NCBI GenBank assembly: GCA_029237695.1 | Contig: CM055274.1 | Coordinates: 22,185,505-22,249,504, forward strand | From: Conchocele bisecta | Lineage: Eukaryota > Mollusca > Bivalvia > Lucinida > Thyasiridae | DNA: 64,000 nt | Direction of reading: 5' to 3' | The notes under the pieces: model-generated | Told to the model about the DNA's origin: nothing | Database searches by the model: none | What the model saw: the letters and a program-made list of their open reading frames with translations, nothing else | Position numbers and translations under genes: made by a program | Part shown: positions 11,499-24,714 of the stretch, in pieces | How positions within the stretch are numbered: position 1 is the first letter of the stretch | Layout: each line of letters starts with the position of its first letter

Positions 11499-11797
11499 TA
11501 ACCTGCACATAGTCTGACAAGGATCTGTACTGTTTGTCAGTAAGTCAGTGTCACATGATCATACTTGTAACAAACAGTATAGATTATCAATACGCAGAAT
11601 CTTCAGTATAAAATTTGAAAATGTATCTGGTATGAAGTTGCATACCTACACATGTGATATGTGATGTACAGTATATCATTTTGTTAGAATACGTTTTGAT
11701 AAAATATATTATTTTTATCATAGCTACATGTATATGTAAATCAGTGTTTCTTTTGCCAGTGGATAGCAAACAGAAATTACATATCCTATCTGTATAC

Positions 11798-11857
11798 CTT
11801 TTTCTCAGTCGGTGGGACTAGTGTAGGCCTTCCCCTGCTTGATCCAAATCTTTGAAT
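11798..11857 (-). CDS. Host gene small exon
   Basis: 60 nt, phase zero, with acceptor TTTCAG after a pyrimidine tract and donor AAAG/GTATAC. It encodes IQRFGSSRGRPTLVPPTEKK, a basic Ser/Pro linker. Fits in frame between the exons at 12776 and 5004; could be alternatively used because it is a multiple of three. Confidence 0.7.
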
Positions 11858-12169
11858 CTGAAAGAACAAAATACTACTGTGCAACCTGTAATAACAGGCA
11901 CATATGAGACAAGCCATGCATTTTGTCAGCATTATGACTGTAAATTAAACTTCAAATTTGTGGTGACAAAACCTTTGAAGCAGAATTATTAAGTAAGTTT
12001 AGTTATCAGAGATGAACTATTGTGCAACAAAAATCAGTCAGTCGTCTGTGATGAAAACTATAGATTTTTCAATAGACTTCAATTGGTTAATGGCAAACCT
12101 TTATTGAAGTAGAGTCTGGGTTTCATCCGTCTCCTGACAACTTAATTGTTCTATGTTGTTGGTACAGTA

Positions 12170-12770
12170 ACTATAACCTTTGAAGCACAGTGGCGTTTCG
12201 TCCTTTTCGTGACAACTTGCTCTATATGGTTGGTGCAGTAACTAACCTTTTTATCAGAGTGGGAGGTTGTAGGTCTATGTGGTTGGGGCAGTACAGTAAC
12301 TAACCTTTGAAGCAGAGTGGGGTTTTGTGGGGCCCTATGTGGTTGGTGCAGGAACTAACGTTTGAAGCACAGTGGCGTTTCGTCCTTTTCGTGACAACTT
12401 GCTCTATGTGGTTGGTACAGTATCATAGCCTTTTTTATCAGAGTGGGGGGTTGTGGGTCTCTTTACAACTTGTTCTATGTCGTAAGGCAGTAACTAACCT
12501 TTGAAGCAGAGTGGGGGTTTGGTGGTGTCCTATGTGGCTGGTGCAGGAACTAACATTTGAAGCAGAGTGGGGTTTTATGGGGCCCTATGTGGCTGGTGCA
12601 GGAACTGACATTTGAAGCAGAGTGGGGTTTTGTGGTGTCCTATGTGGCTGGTGCAGGAACTAACCTTTGATTGAGAGTGGTGATTTGTGGGGCCCTATGT
12701 GCTTGGTGCAGGAACTAACCTTTGAAGCAGAGTAGGTATTTGGTGGGGCCCTATGTGGCTGGTACACTAA
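12170..12770. repeat. Minisatellite built from exon end and splice donor
   Basis: About ten units of roughly 55-60 bp, each with AACCTTTGAAGCAGAGTGGG then GTTTTGTGG and CTATGTGGCTGGTGCAGG. The first block is the reverse complement of the last bases of the exon 12776-12931 plus its donor (AAAG/GTTAGT on the minus strand). The array lies directly downstream of that exon in the transcript. Confidence 0.88.
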
Positions 12771-12775
12771 CTAAC

Positions 12776-12931
12776 CTTTGAAGCAGAGTGGGGTTTTGTG
12801 GAGCTCTTGACGGGCTCGGTGCCGTTGGTGCCGGGGCTGGGCGGACTCTCCATCATGGGCGGCAGGAACATGTCCTCCTCCACCCGCGCCAACTGGTCCC
12901 CCGACGACTCCTTACAGTGGTTGTAGATGTC
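12776..12931 (-). CDS. Host gene exon, linker with Pro/Ser
   Basis: 156 nt, phase zero, acceptor ATTACAG and donor AAAG/GTTAGT. It encodes 52 residues: a helical start (DIYNHCKESSGDQLARVEED), then a Pro-rich MESPPSPGTNGTEP linker and a basic end. The GC-rich block stands out against AT-rich introns. The last 25 or so exon bases together with the donor are repeated many times in the minisatellite that follows in the intron (12180-12770). Confidence 0.87.
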
Positions 12932-12943
12932 CTGTAATTGATT

Positions 12944-13161
12944 AACCCTTTCACCCCTAAGTAAATGGAATGGATTTTTATATATTAATTTCTGGACAAA
13001 ATGGTTTTCGGACTAGTCCATTTATGTTTTTGTTCTCAAAAAGAAGAAAATTACTTGCAAAAAGTGCAGATCCTGATGAGACGGCTCGGTACGAGCCGGC
13101 TCATCTTGATCTACACTATCTGGCAATACCACTATACAGGCATGTGGTGTTGAAAGGGTTA
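12944..13161. mobile_element. MITE with TTAACCCTTTCA ends
   Basis: Inverted ends TTAACCCTTTCACCCCTAAG and GTTGAAAGGGTTAA, inner palindrome GAGACGGCTC...GAGCCGGCTC. Similar units at 13165-13350, 24715-24877 and 32144-32365. Confidence 0.75.
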
Positions 13162-13401
13162 ATATAGTTGTGTTCACCCCTAAGTAACTGAAACGGACAC
13201 TCTCGTGTTATTTTGCAGACTATTCTATTTATCAGAAAGGGCTATTGTTTTTATAAATAAGAAAATACCCACAAATGGTGCCGATCCTGATGGCTACACT
13301 GTTTGCAAGCATTATGATAGAAGTATGTAGTAAGAGACAAGAACTATTCATAGACGAATGAAGTCTGTTCCACGTTTTGCTGCCTACGATCTTTTGGCCA
13401 T

Positions 13402-13853
13402 TAAACACATTAAATCTTAAAAATATTTAAATGTAAGTACTTTTCCATCAATAACAAAAAAGTCACCCTCCCCAATTTTTTTTATTCGATGAAATTCCGT
13501 CAAATATTGATTTTAATGCGAAAAAACTATTTTCCTATGGGAATTTAACATGGTGGCTAAAAATAGATTTTTTTAAATAATTTTTTATTTGTGGACCGAT
13601 TTTCAAGATCTAACTTTTGTTTTCTAAATTTTCATCATTTCCAAGCTACCTAGCCAGGTTTCGGAGTAAATTTCCAAATTTTTTCGGTTTTTGACTCCTC
13701 CCTCCTTCCACCTCTTTTCTCCCCATGTTAAATTCCCATCGTTTGTTTGCTATAAAATCAATATTTCATCAAACGAACAAATTTGGTGAGGGTGACATTT
13801 TTGTTATTGATGAAAAAGTACTTACATTTAAATATTTTTAAGATTTAATGTGT
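13402..13853. mobile_element. 450 bp palindromic MITE
   Basis: Outer arms ACACATTAAATCTTAAAAAT and complement at 13834-13853; next TAAGTACTTTTCCATCAATA and complement; inner arms ATATTGATTTTA and CCCATGTTAAATTCCCAT. Related inside to the elements at 1-2556 and 31318-31712. Confidence 0.85.
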
Positions 13854-13940
13854 ATAAATGCCGGAGGTACAATGGAGCCTATCTAAACTGGTCACACTGG
13901 GAGGTCCCCAGTTTAGATAAGCTCCACTACACACACTCAC

Positions 13941-14133
13941 CATGAGGAGAGCGGAGAGCAGGCTGATAATGTCCTGCTCAGTTTTGCCCAGTTTCTCGAG
14001 TTCCTCGGACGCGTTTGTCCACTGTTTATCGTAACACTCGGACATCTGTTCCCGAAGCTTCTCCGACCGGTTGGGGTCACTGAGGTCAGACACGTTCGGG
14101 TTGCCGTCCATCATATATTCTAATCTGCTAAGG
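13941..14133 (-). CDS. Host gene exon, start of C-terminal globular part
   Basis: 193 nt exon with acceptor TTTGTAG and a strong donor ATG/GTGAGT. It encodes 64 residues including SRLEYMMDGNPNVSDLSDP, an EEL-EKLGKTEQD stretch and a hydrophobic end (ISLLSALLM). The change from pure coiled coil to a D/N/P-containing segment followed by an amphipathic helix resembles the region after the coiled coil in Mieap-type proteins. From here the exon phase becomes zero. Confidence 0.85.
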
Positions 14134-14321
14134 CTACAAAAAATTAATGTTTAGATTCTCATCCCCGCCCGCCCCTAATAAAACAGCCCGCCCAAGGGTT
14201 TTTTATTTAAAAAATAAAAAAAAGAATTGGTAAAATTTACGAGAATGATGCGGCCCGCGTATTATACCGCTCCCACATTTTCAGAGAATATCCTTTATTT
14301 CCATATACTTTTTTTAAATCA

Positions 14322-14543
14322 CAGTGGAACCTCTCTAAACCGGACACCAAGAAAACACCTGAGTGTGATCTTATATTCTTGATGAGTTTCCTGGTCATTT
14401 ATATCAGGTGATAATGTTTGTTCGTGATCGCATAGAACACAACTATGGCTCAGAATGATCAAATGTCTGATTTCAGTGAAACCTCTCTAAGCCGGACACC
14501 CTGGGGACCTCCCCAGGGTGTCCGGTTTAGAGAGGTTTTACTG
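14322..14543. mobile_element. CAGTG-ended MITE copy 3
   Basis: CAGTGGAACCTCTCTAAACC start, TTCCTGGTCATTTATATCAG interior and terminal palindrome GGGTGTCCGGTTTAGAGAGG. Confidence 0.87.
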
Positions 14544-14619
14544 CATAATATTTTGATCCTCAAAAAGTGTACAGGCCCGCATTTTTAGACTAGTACATTT
14601 ATTAGAACAAACCCGGTAC

Positions 14620-14748
14620 CTAGAGAGGAGTTTATCCCTCATCTCTGTCTCTTCCTTGCTGCTGCGCTCGAAGTCCGTGATGGTCGCCCGTAGCTGGCCC
14701 ACCTCGTGGCGGTGACTTACTGTCGAGTTCTCCAGGTTCCTCTTCAAA
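14620..14748 (-). CDS. Host gene exon, coiled coil
   Basis: 129 nt exon with acceptor CTCTCAG and donor CTAG/GTACC. It encodes LKRNLENSTVSHRHEVGQLR and further charged helix ending MRDKLLSR. Phase continues correctly. A MITE (14322-14543) sits just downstream in the intron. Confidence 0.82.
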
Positions 14749-14822
14749 CTGAGAGGGGAAATAAATCAATACCCATCACGGGTTAAAGTAACGGAGCAAG
14801 ATATGTAAATGGATTATTCTTA

Positions 14823-14925
14823 TTTCTCACCCAAAGTGTATTTTGTTACCATTCAGTTGAACCGTCTCGTGGAGACGGTTCAACTGAATGGTAACAAAAT
14901 ATATGTATACTTCTGATGAGAAATG
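14823..14925. repeat. Hairpin repeat
   Basis: TTGTTACCATTCAGTTGAAC and complement around ACCGTCTCGTGGAGACGGT, closed by TTTCTC/GAGAAA. Related to 9465-9545. Confidence 0.85.
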
Positions 14926-15517
14926 AGCAAAACTTCAGAAAAAATATTTGTATTTTCGGAAAGTTTACAATCATCCGTGCGTCTCATTTATAATTGAGAG
15001 TCCAGTGGGTTGTTGGTCGGGCGAAAACGACGGCGTAAATTAACGGTAGGGGTTCCTCCTTATAGGAATCACGATTTGCCTGGTTTGGCACTCTGATAGT
15101 TTTTATCTTTGGCTCTTTTGTTACCTAGGAGTTGAAATGGGTTACTACCCATTATAAAAGTAGTAAGATTATTACCGATCCTACTGCTTTTGGAAGGTGG
15201 ACAAGTGATTTTGGTGTGGCGATGACCTGGCATCAGATCAGGATTATTCTGATTTCAGGGCTGAAATTGTTTTTATTGTAAATATTCAGTTCTGATTCAG
15301 TTCAGATCCCAGTTGTACAGGTAATATATGGGAGTTAGTACTAAACCCATTGACCCGGCTAAATGACCTTAGCTGTTAATAACCCGTTAAACCCCAACAA
15401 ACAAACCAACAAATGAGAGTCCACGCCCCCTCTATACCTATATCCTGGATCCACCCCTGATAGCTCCACATGAGCCTGTGCAGTCTGATCAGGGTCCAGC
15501 GCACTGAACTCACTTTA
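14926..15517. other. Intron, no gene seen
   Basis: Contains degraded dispersed repeat around 15240-15430 (TCAGATCAGGATTATTCTGA) and nothing coding. Confidence 0.5.
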
Positions 15518-15617
15518 CAGTGGGGTCAGCGTGTAAGTACACACACGAACGAACACGACAGGTTGGTTCCACCCTGTTGTGTTCGTTCGTGTGTGCACTT
15601 ACACGCTGACCTCACTG
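15518..15617. mobile_element. 100 bp palindromic MITE, copy 3
   Basis: Full palindrome with TA at both flanks. Confidence 0.9.
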
Positions 15618-15685
15618 TAAGTCATCAGCCAAAAATATCAGACACTAATAATATTTGGAAGATGGGGGGGGGCATGTTTACTCAC

Positions 15686-15760
15686 TCTGACATAGATTCA
15701 TGATTGGCCGTCTTGGTGAGGTCCAGCTCTAACTTCATGCTCTCATTGTCAGAGGCCAGC
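15686..15760 (-). CDS. Host gene exon, coiled coil
   Basis: 75 nt exon with acceptor CCTACAG and a consensus donor (GA/GTGAGT). It encodes LASDNESMKLELDLTKTANH plus four residues. Leaves two bases (GA), completed by the first base of the next exon. Confidence 0.82.
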
Positions 15761-16067
15761 CTGTAGGGGAAACAATGTCACGGTGGGTATAGTACGTCAC
15801 AGACACTAATGTGACTAACCAATGACTACACATGACTGTTTGTTTTATACATGTCTATTAAAGGCACATGCCCACTCACAAAATGTGTCCAGTTCAACTC
15901 TCAGCCCCACATATTGATTGGCATTATTATACATTTTATATCAGACATATATTTCCACATTGATATCAGGGGCGATAACCGTGTTTCCTTAACATTTTAA
16001 CGGACATTACTATTTATTATCTGTATTTTTTTTGTTTTCGATGTGCAATACAAAAATATTATCAGCA

Positions 16068-16450
16068 CCAATCCCACTCTGCTTTAAAGTTAGTATCTCC
16101 TAATTAGGACTTAGTATCTCCTAATTACGACTTACAATATCCTAATTAGGACTTACTAGCTGTGACAATGCTAAATACAGATTTATTTAATTAGGAGATA
16201 CTAACTCCTAATTAGGAGATAATAAGTCATAATTAGGAGATAATAGTCGCACTTAGGAGATACTAACTATATACTATGTCCTAATTAGGACTGAGTACAT
16301 CCTAAGTATGAGATACTAAGTCCTAATTAGGAGATATTCATAATGAGATACTAAGTCCTAATTAGGAGATAGTATCTCCTAATTAGGATTTAATATCTCC
16401 TAATTATGAGATAAATATATGTTAGCATTGGCACCAGGACACTTCCATAT
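16068..16450. repeat. CCTAATTAGG palindromic repeat element, copy 1
   Basis: More than a dozen copies of TCTCCTAATTAGGACTTA-like words on both strands, ending in TTAGCATTGGCACCAGGACA. The same structure is at 34413-34712. Confidence 0.85.
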
Positions 16451-16565
16451 AAACCTAATTAAGCATATTCTGATGGCTTTCACTGTATTTTTCTATCAAG
16501 GTAATGCATATGCATGCTTGCAAGTAAATGTACACGTCTCGAAGAACCTAAATATCTAAATTAAA

Positions 16566-19500
16566 GAGAACGCTCTCTAAACTGGACACCATAGGGACCT
16601 CCCATGGCGTTTACAGTGAAACCTCTCTAAACTGGACATCATAGGGACCTCCCAGGGTGATTACAGTGAAACCTCTCTAAACTGGACATCATAGGGACCT
16701 CCCAGGATGATTACAGTGAACCCTCTCTAAACTGGACAACATAGGGACCTCTCAAGATGATTACAGTGAACCCTCTCTAAACTGGACATCATAGGGACCT
16801 CCCATGATGATTACAGTGAACCCTCTCTAAACTGGACAACATAGGGACCTCCCAGGATGATTACAATGAACCCTCTCTACACTGGACAACATAGGGACCT
16901 CCCAGGATGCTTACAGTGAACCCTCTCTAAATTGGACATCATAGGGACCTCCCAGGATGATTACAGTGAACCCTCTCTAAACTGAACAACATAGGAACCT
17001 CCCAGGATGATTACAGTGAACCCTCTCTAAATTGGATAACATAGGGACCTCCCAGGATGATTACAGTGAACCCTCTCTAAACCGGACAACATAGGGACAT
17101 CCCAGGATGATTACAGTGAAACCTCTCTAAACTGGACAACATAGGGACCTCCCAGGATGATTAAAGTGAACCCTCTCTAAACCGGACAACATAGGGACAT
17201 CCCAGGATGATTACAGTGAAACCTCTCTAAACTGGACAACATAGGGACATCCCAGGGTGATTACAGTGAACCCTCTCTAAACTGGACACCATAGGGACCT
17301 CCCAGGGTGATTATTACAGTGAAACCTCTCTAAACTGGAAAACATAGGGACCTCCCAGGATGATTACAGTGAAACCTCTCTAAACTGGACACCATAGGGA
17401 CCTCCCAGGATGATTACAGTGAACCGTCTTTAAACTGGACAACATAGGGACATCCCAGGGTGATTACAGTGAACCCTCTCTAAACTGGACACCATAGGGA
17501 CCTCCCAGGGTGATAACAGTGAAACCTCTGTAAACTGGAAAACACAGAGACCTCCCAGGATGATTACAGTGAACCCTCTCTAAACTGGACAACATAGCGA
17601 CCTCCCAGGGCGATTACAGTTAACCCTCTCTAAACTGTACAACATAGGGACCTCCCATGATGATTACAGTGAACTCTCTCTAAACTGGAAAACATAGGGA
17701 CCTCCCATGGTGATTACAGTGAACCCTCTCTAAACTGGACGCCATAGGGACCTCCCAGGATGATTACAGTGAACCCTGTCTAAACAGTACAACATAGGGA
17801 CCTCCTATGATGATTACAGTGAACACTCTCTAAACGGGACAACACAGGGACCTCCCATGGTGATTACAGTGAACACTCTCTAAACTGGACACCATAGGGA
17901 CCTCCCAGGATGATTATAGTGAACCCTCTCTAAACTGGACAACACAGGGACCTCCCAGGGTGATCACAGTGAACCCTCTCTAAACTGTACAACATAGGGA
18001 CCTCCCATGATGATTACAGTGAACCCTCTCTAAACTGGAAAACATAGAGACCTCCCATGGTGATAATTGTGAACCCTCTCTAAACTGGACACCATAGGGA
18101 CCTCCCAGGATGATTACAGTGAACCCTCTCTAAACTGAACAACACAGGGACCTCCCGGGATGATTACAGTGAACCCTCTCTAAACTGGACATCATAGGGC
18201 CCTCCCAGGGTGATTACAGTGAACCCTCTATAAACTGGACACCTTAGGGACCTCCCAGGATGATTACAGTGAACCCTCTCTAAACTGGACATCATAGGAC
18301 CTCCCAGGGTGATGACAGTGAACCCTCTCTAAAGTGGACACCATAGGGACCTCCCAGGATGATTACAGTGAACCCTCTCTAAACTGGACAACATAGGGAC
18401 CTCCCATGATAATTACAGTGAACCCTCTCTATACTGGACAACACAGGGACATCCCAGGGTGATTACAGTGAACCCTCTCTAAACTGGACACCATATGGAC
18501 CTCCCAGGATGATTACAGTGAACCCTCTCTAAACTTGACATCATAGGGACCTCCCAGGGTGATTACAGTGAACCCTCTATAAACTGGATACCTTAGGGAC
18601 CTCCCAGGATGATTACAGTGAACCCTCTCTAAACTGGACATCATAGGACCTCCCAGGGTGATTACAGTGAACCCTCTCTAAAGTGGACACCATAGGGACC
18701 TCCCAGGATGATTACAGTGAACCCTCTCTAAACTGGACAACATAGGGACCTCCCATGATAATTACAGTGAACCCTCTCTATACTGGACAACATAGGGACA
18801 TCCCAGGGTGATTACAGTGAAACCTCTCAAAACTGGACACCATATGGACCTCCCAGGATGATTACAGTGAACCCTCTCTAAACTCGACAACGTAGGGACC
18901 TCCCAGGGTGATTACAGTGAACCCTCTCTAAACTGTACAACATAGGGACCTCCCAGGATGATTACAGTGAACCCTCTCTTAACTGGACAACATAGGGACC
19001 TCCCATGATGATTACAGTGAACTCTCTCTAAACTGGAAAACATAGGGACCTCCCATGGTGATTACAGTGAACCCTCTCTAAACTGGACACCATAGGGACC
19101 TCCCAGGATGATTACAGTGAACCCTCTCCTAACTGGAAAACATAGGGACCTCCCATGGTGTATACAGTGAAACCTCTATAAACTGTACACCATAGGGACC
19201 TCCCAGGATGATTAAAGTGAACCCTCTCTAATCTGGACAACATAGGGACCTCCCAAGGTGATTACATTGAAACCTCTCTAAACTGGACATCATAGGGTCC
19301 TCCCATGGTTATTACAGTGAACCTCTGTAAACTGGACAACATTGGGACCTCCCAGGATGATTACAGTGAAACCTCTCAATACTGGACAACATAGGGACCT
19401 CCCAGGGTGATTACAGTGAACCCTCTCTAAACTGAACAAAATAGGGACCTCCCAGGATGATTACAGTGAACCCTCTCTAAACTGGACAACATAGGGACCT

Positions 19501-22500
19501 CCCAGGGTTATGACAGTGAACCCTCTCTAAACTGGACAACATAGGGACCTCCCAGGGTGAATACAGTGAACCCTCTATAAACTGGACATCATTGGGAACT
19601 CCCAGGGTGATTAAAGTGAAACCTCTCTAAATTGGACAACATAGGGACCTCCCAGGATGATTACAGTGAACCCTCTCTAAACTGGACAACATATGGACCT
19701 CCCAGGATGATTACAGTGAACCCTCTCTAAACAGGACATCATAGTGATCTCCCAGGGTGATTACAGTGAACCCTCTCTAAACTGGACAACATAGGGACCT
19801 CCCATGGTGATTACAATGAACCCTCTCTAAACTGGACAACATAGGGACCTCCCAGGGTGATTACAGTGAACCCTCTCTATTCTAGACAACATAGGGACCT
19901 CCCAGGATGATTACAGTGAACCCTCTCTAAACTGGAAAACATAGGGGCCTCCCATGGTGATTATAGTGGACCGTCTCTAAACGGGACAACATAGGGACCT
20001 CCGATGATGATTACAGTGAACCCTCTCTATACTGGACAATATAGGGACCACCCAGGTTGATTACAGTGAACCCTCTCTAAACTGGACATCATAGGGACAT
20101 CCCGGGGTGATTACAGTGAACCCTCTATAAACTGGACACCATAGGGACCTCCCAGGATGATTACAGTGAACCCTCTCTAAACTGGACATCATAGGGACCT
20201 CCCATGAAGATTACAGTGAACCCTCTCTAAACTGGACATCTTAGGGACCTCCCAGGATGATTACAGTGAACCCTCTCTACACTGGACAACATAGGGACCT
20301 CACAGGATGATTACAGTGAACCCTCTCTAAATTGGACAACATAGGGACCTCCCAGGATGATTACATTGAACCCTCTCCAAACCGGACAACATAGGGACCT
20401 CCTAGGGTGATTACAGTGAACACTCTCTAAACTGGACATCATAGGGACCTCCCAGGGTGATTACAGTGAACCCTCTATAAAATGGACACCTAGACCTCCC
20501 AGGATGATTACGTGACCCTCTCTACTGGACATCCATAGGACCTCCAGGGTGATACATACCCTCTCTACCGATAACAGACCTCCCAGATTACAGTGACCCT
20601 CTCTAAACTGGACAAACCTTAGGGACCCATGATAGTTACAGTGAGCTTATATACTGGAACATTAGGGACATCCCAGGGTGATTACAGTGAAACCTCTAAA
20701 CTGGCAAACCTAAGGGACCTCCCAGGATGATCAGTGAATCTCTAAACTCGAACACCCGGGTTAGGGAACTCGTACTTGTTGAACCCTCTCTAACCCTGTA
20801 CAAATCCCTAAAGAACATCATGGAGATTACAGTGAACTCTCTCCCTTAGTGGATAACATAGGGACCTCCCGGTGATTACAGTGAACCTCTCTAAACTGAC
20901 ATTCATAGGGTCCTCCCATGTATTACAGTGAACTCTATAAACTGGACAACATAGGGAACCTCCCAGGGGAGATTACAGTGAACCCTCTCTTACAGTGACA
21001 CCATGCTCGGATGATACAGTGAACTCTAAACTCGAACATAGGGACCTCCCAGGGTGATTACAGTGAACCCTCTCTATACTGGACCCCCATTATTCAGGGG
21101 ACTCCTCCAGTGATTACAGTGAACCCTCTCTAAACTGGACACATAGGGAACCTCCCAGGATGATTACAGTGAACCCTCTCTAAACTATGGGACACATTAG
21201 TGGGACCATCCCAGGGATGATTACACAGTGAAACTCCTCTGTACTGACCAACTATGGACTCCTCCAGGGATGATTACAGTGAAACCTCTCTAATACTGGA
21301 CAACGGGCTCAGGGTGATTACAGTGAACCCTCCTACTGGACACAGGGACCTCCCAGGGTGATTACAGTGAACCCTCTCTAAACTGGACAACCATAGACCT
21401 CCCAGGTGATACAGTGAACCCTCTCTAAACTGGACACCATAGGGACCTCCCACCCAGGTGATTACAGTGAACCCTCTCTACTGGACAACATATGGACCAC
21501 CCAGGGTGATGCCAGTGAATCCCCTACTGGAAAATAGGGACCACAGGATGATTACAGTGAACCCTCTCTATAACTGGACAACAGGGAGGGTGATACTGAC
21601 CTCTAGGAAACATAGGACTCACAGGGTGAATAACAGAACTCTCTAAAACTGGACAACATAGGGACCTCCCAGGTGATTACAGTGAAACCTCTCTAAACTG
21701 AACAAAGGGACCTCCCAGGGTGGAACAGTGAACCCCTCTATACTGGAAACATGGGGACCTCCCAGGGTGATTACGGAACCCCTGAAACAACCATATAACC
21801 TCCCAGGTGATTACAGTGAACCCTCTCTAAACTGGACACCATAGGGACCTCCCAGGATGATTACAGTGAACCCTCTCTGTACTGGACAACATATGGACCT
21901 CCCAGGGTGATTGCAGTGAATCCTCTCTAAACTGGACAAAATAGGGACCTCCCAGGATGATTACAGTGAACCCTCTCTAAACTGGACAACATAGGGACCT
22001 CCCAGGGTGATAACAGTGAACCCTCTCTAAACTGGACAACATAGGAAACTCACAGGGTGAATACAGTGAACCCTCTCTAAACTGGACATCATAGGGACCT
22101 CCCAGGGTGATTACAGTGAAACCTCTCTAAACTGGACAACATAGGGACCTCCCAGGATGATTACAGTGAACCGTCTCTAAACTGGACAACATATGGACCT
22201 CCCAGGATGATTACAGTGAACCCTCTCTAAACTGGACATCATAGGGACCTCCCAGGGTGATTACAGTGAACCCTCTCTAAACTGGACAACATAGGGACCT
22301 CCCAGGATGATTACAGTGAACCCTCTCTATTCTGGACAACATAGGGACCTCCCAGGATGATTACAGTGAACCCTCTCTAAAATGGTAAGGGGCCTCCCAT
22401 GGTTATTATATGGACCCTCTCTAAACGGGACAACATAGGACCTCCCATGGTGATTACAGTGAACCCTCTCTATACTGGACAACATCGGGACCATCCAGGG

Positions 22501-24440
22501 TGATTACAGTGAACCCTCTCTAAACTGGACATCATAGGGACCTCCCAGGAAGATTACAGTGAACCCTCTCTAAACTGGACACCATAGGGACCTCCCAGGA
22601 TGATTACAGTGAACCCTCTCTAAACTGGACATCATGGGGACCTCCCAGGGTGATTACCGTGAACCCTCTAAACTGGACACCATAGGGACCTCCCAGGATG
22701 ATTACAGTGAACCCTCTCTAAACTGGACAACATAGGGACCTCCCAGGATAATTACAGTGAACCCTCTCTATACTGGACAACATGGGGACCTCCCTGGGTG
22801 ATTACAGTGAACCCTCTCTAAACTGGACACCATATGAACCTCCCAGGATGATTACAGTGAACCCTCTCTAAACTGGACACCATAGGGACCTCCCAGGATG
22901 ATTACAGTGAACCCTCTCTGTACTGGACAACATATGGACCTCCCAGGGTGATTGCAGTGAATGCTCTCTAAACTGGACAACATAGGGACCTCCCAGGATG
23001 ATTACAGTGAACCCTCTCTAAACTGGACAACATAGGGACCTCCCAGGGTGATTACAGTGAACCCTCTATAAACTGGACACCATAGGGACCTCCCATGGTG
23101 ATTACAGTGAACCCTCTCTAAACTGGACAACATAGGGACCTCCCAGGGTGATTACAGTGAACCGTCTCTATACTGGACAACATAGGGACCTCCCAGGGTG
23201 ATTACAGTGAACCCTCTATAAACTGGACACCTTAGGGACCTCCCAGGATGATTACTGTGAACCCTCTTTAAACTGGACATCATAGGACCTCCCAGGTGAT
23301 TACAGTGAACCCTCTCTAAACTGGACACCATAGGGACCTCCCAGGATGATTACAGTGAACCCTCTCTAAACTGGACAACATAGGGACCTCCCAGGATAAT
23401 TACAGTGAACCCTCTCTATACTGGACAACATAGGGACATCCCAGGGTGATTACAATGAACCCTCTCTAAACTGGACACCATAGGGACCTCCCAGGATGAT
23501 TACAGTGAACCCTCTCTAAACTGGACAACATAGGGACCTCCCATGGTGATTACAGTGAACCCTCTCTGAACTGGACAACATTGGGACCTCCCAGGGTGAT
23601 TACAGTGAACCCTCTCTATACTGGACAACATAGGGACCTCCCAGGATGATTACAGTGAACCTTCTCTAAACTGGACAACATAGGGACCTCCCATGGTGAT
23701 TATAGTGAACCCTCTCCAAACTGGACAGCATAGGGACCTCCCAGGGTGATTACAGTGAACCCTCTCTATACTGGACAACATAGGGACCTCCCAGGGTGAT
23801 TACAGTGAACCCTCTCTAAACTGGACATCATAGGGACCTCCCAGGGTGATTACAATGAACCCTCAATAAACTGGACACCATAGGGACCTCCCATGATGAT
23901 TACAGTGAACCCTCTCTAAACTGGACATCATAGGGACCTCCCAGGGTGATTACAGTGGACCCTCTCTAAACTGGACACCATAGGAACCTCCCAGGATGAT
24001 TACAGTGAACCCTCTCTAAACTGGACAACATAGGGACCTCCCAGGGTGATTACAGTGAACCCTCTCTAAACTGGACATCATAGGGACCTCCCAGGGTGAA
24101 TACAGTGAACCCTCTATAAACTGTACACCATAGGGACCTCCCATGATGATTACAGTGAAACCTCTCTAAACTGGACATCATAGAGACCTCCCAGGATGAT
24201 TGCAGTGAAACATCTCTATACTGGACAACATAGGGACCTCTCAGGGTGATTACAGTGAAACCTCTCTATACTGGACAACATAGGGACCTCCCATGATGAT
24301 CACAGTGAACCCTCTCTAAACTTGACATCATAGGGACCTCCCAGGGTGATTACAGTGAACCGTCTCTAAACTGGACACCATGGGGACCTCCCCGGCTGAT
24401 ATCAGTGAAAGCTCACTAAATCGTGGGACATCAAGGGTGA
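16566..24440. repeat. Giant minisatellite, about 50 bp unit, about 155 copies
   Basis: Unit approximates TACAGTGAACCCTCTCTAAA then CTGGACAACATAGGGACCTC and CCAGGATGAT. Reading one unit matches the left arm and the start of the turn of the CAGTG-ended MITE (ACAGTGAAACCTCTCTAAAC, GGACACCCTGGGGACCTCCC). Copies differ at a few positions (ACC/AAC/ATC after GGAC; GGATGA/GGGTGA). Higher-order repetition is visible in places (for example 18210-18800). It fills one host intron between the exons at 15686 and 24888. Any reading frames in it are spurious. Confidence 0.97.
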
Positions 24441-24714
24441 CTGCCACGGTTTGGGGAGGCTCCAATATTCCAGATTATGTGGCGACTTGTTACTTGTTGA
24501 CATGCGGGCGGTTGTTTGGTAGCAGGCAAAGGGTAAATTTAACGATGGGTTTCATTCTTATTGGAATCCCGATACCACTGATTTGGCCATCATGTACACG
24601 TTTTACCTTCAGATATTTGAGAGTTGAATCCGATTATACCCATTATAAAAGTACATGTAGTAAATTTTTTACTAATCCTATTACTTTCGGGCAGTTGGAT
24701 AAGTGATTCTGGTG

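Noticed and set aside
13845..14114. 89-residue frame extending past the exon at 13941
   Set aside because: The part beyond the GTGAGT donor reads into a MITE palindrome (about 13868-13930); only 13941-14133 is accepted as exon.
21458..21646. 62-residue frame in the satellite
   Set aside because: Frame arises from the repeat unit and local indels.
16566..24440. CRISPR-like array (short repeats at regular spacing)
   Set aside because: There are no unique spacers; the whole 50 bp unit repeats, and the setting is eukaryotic.
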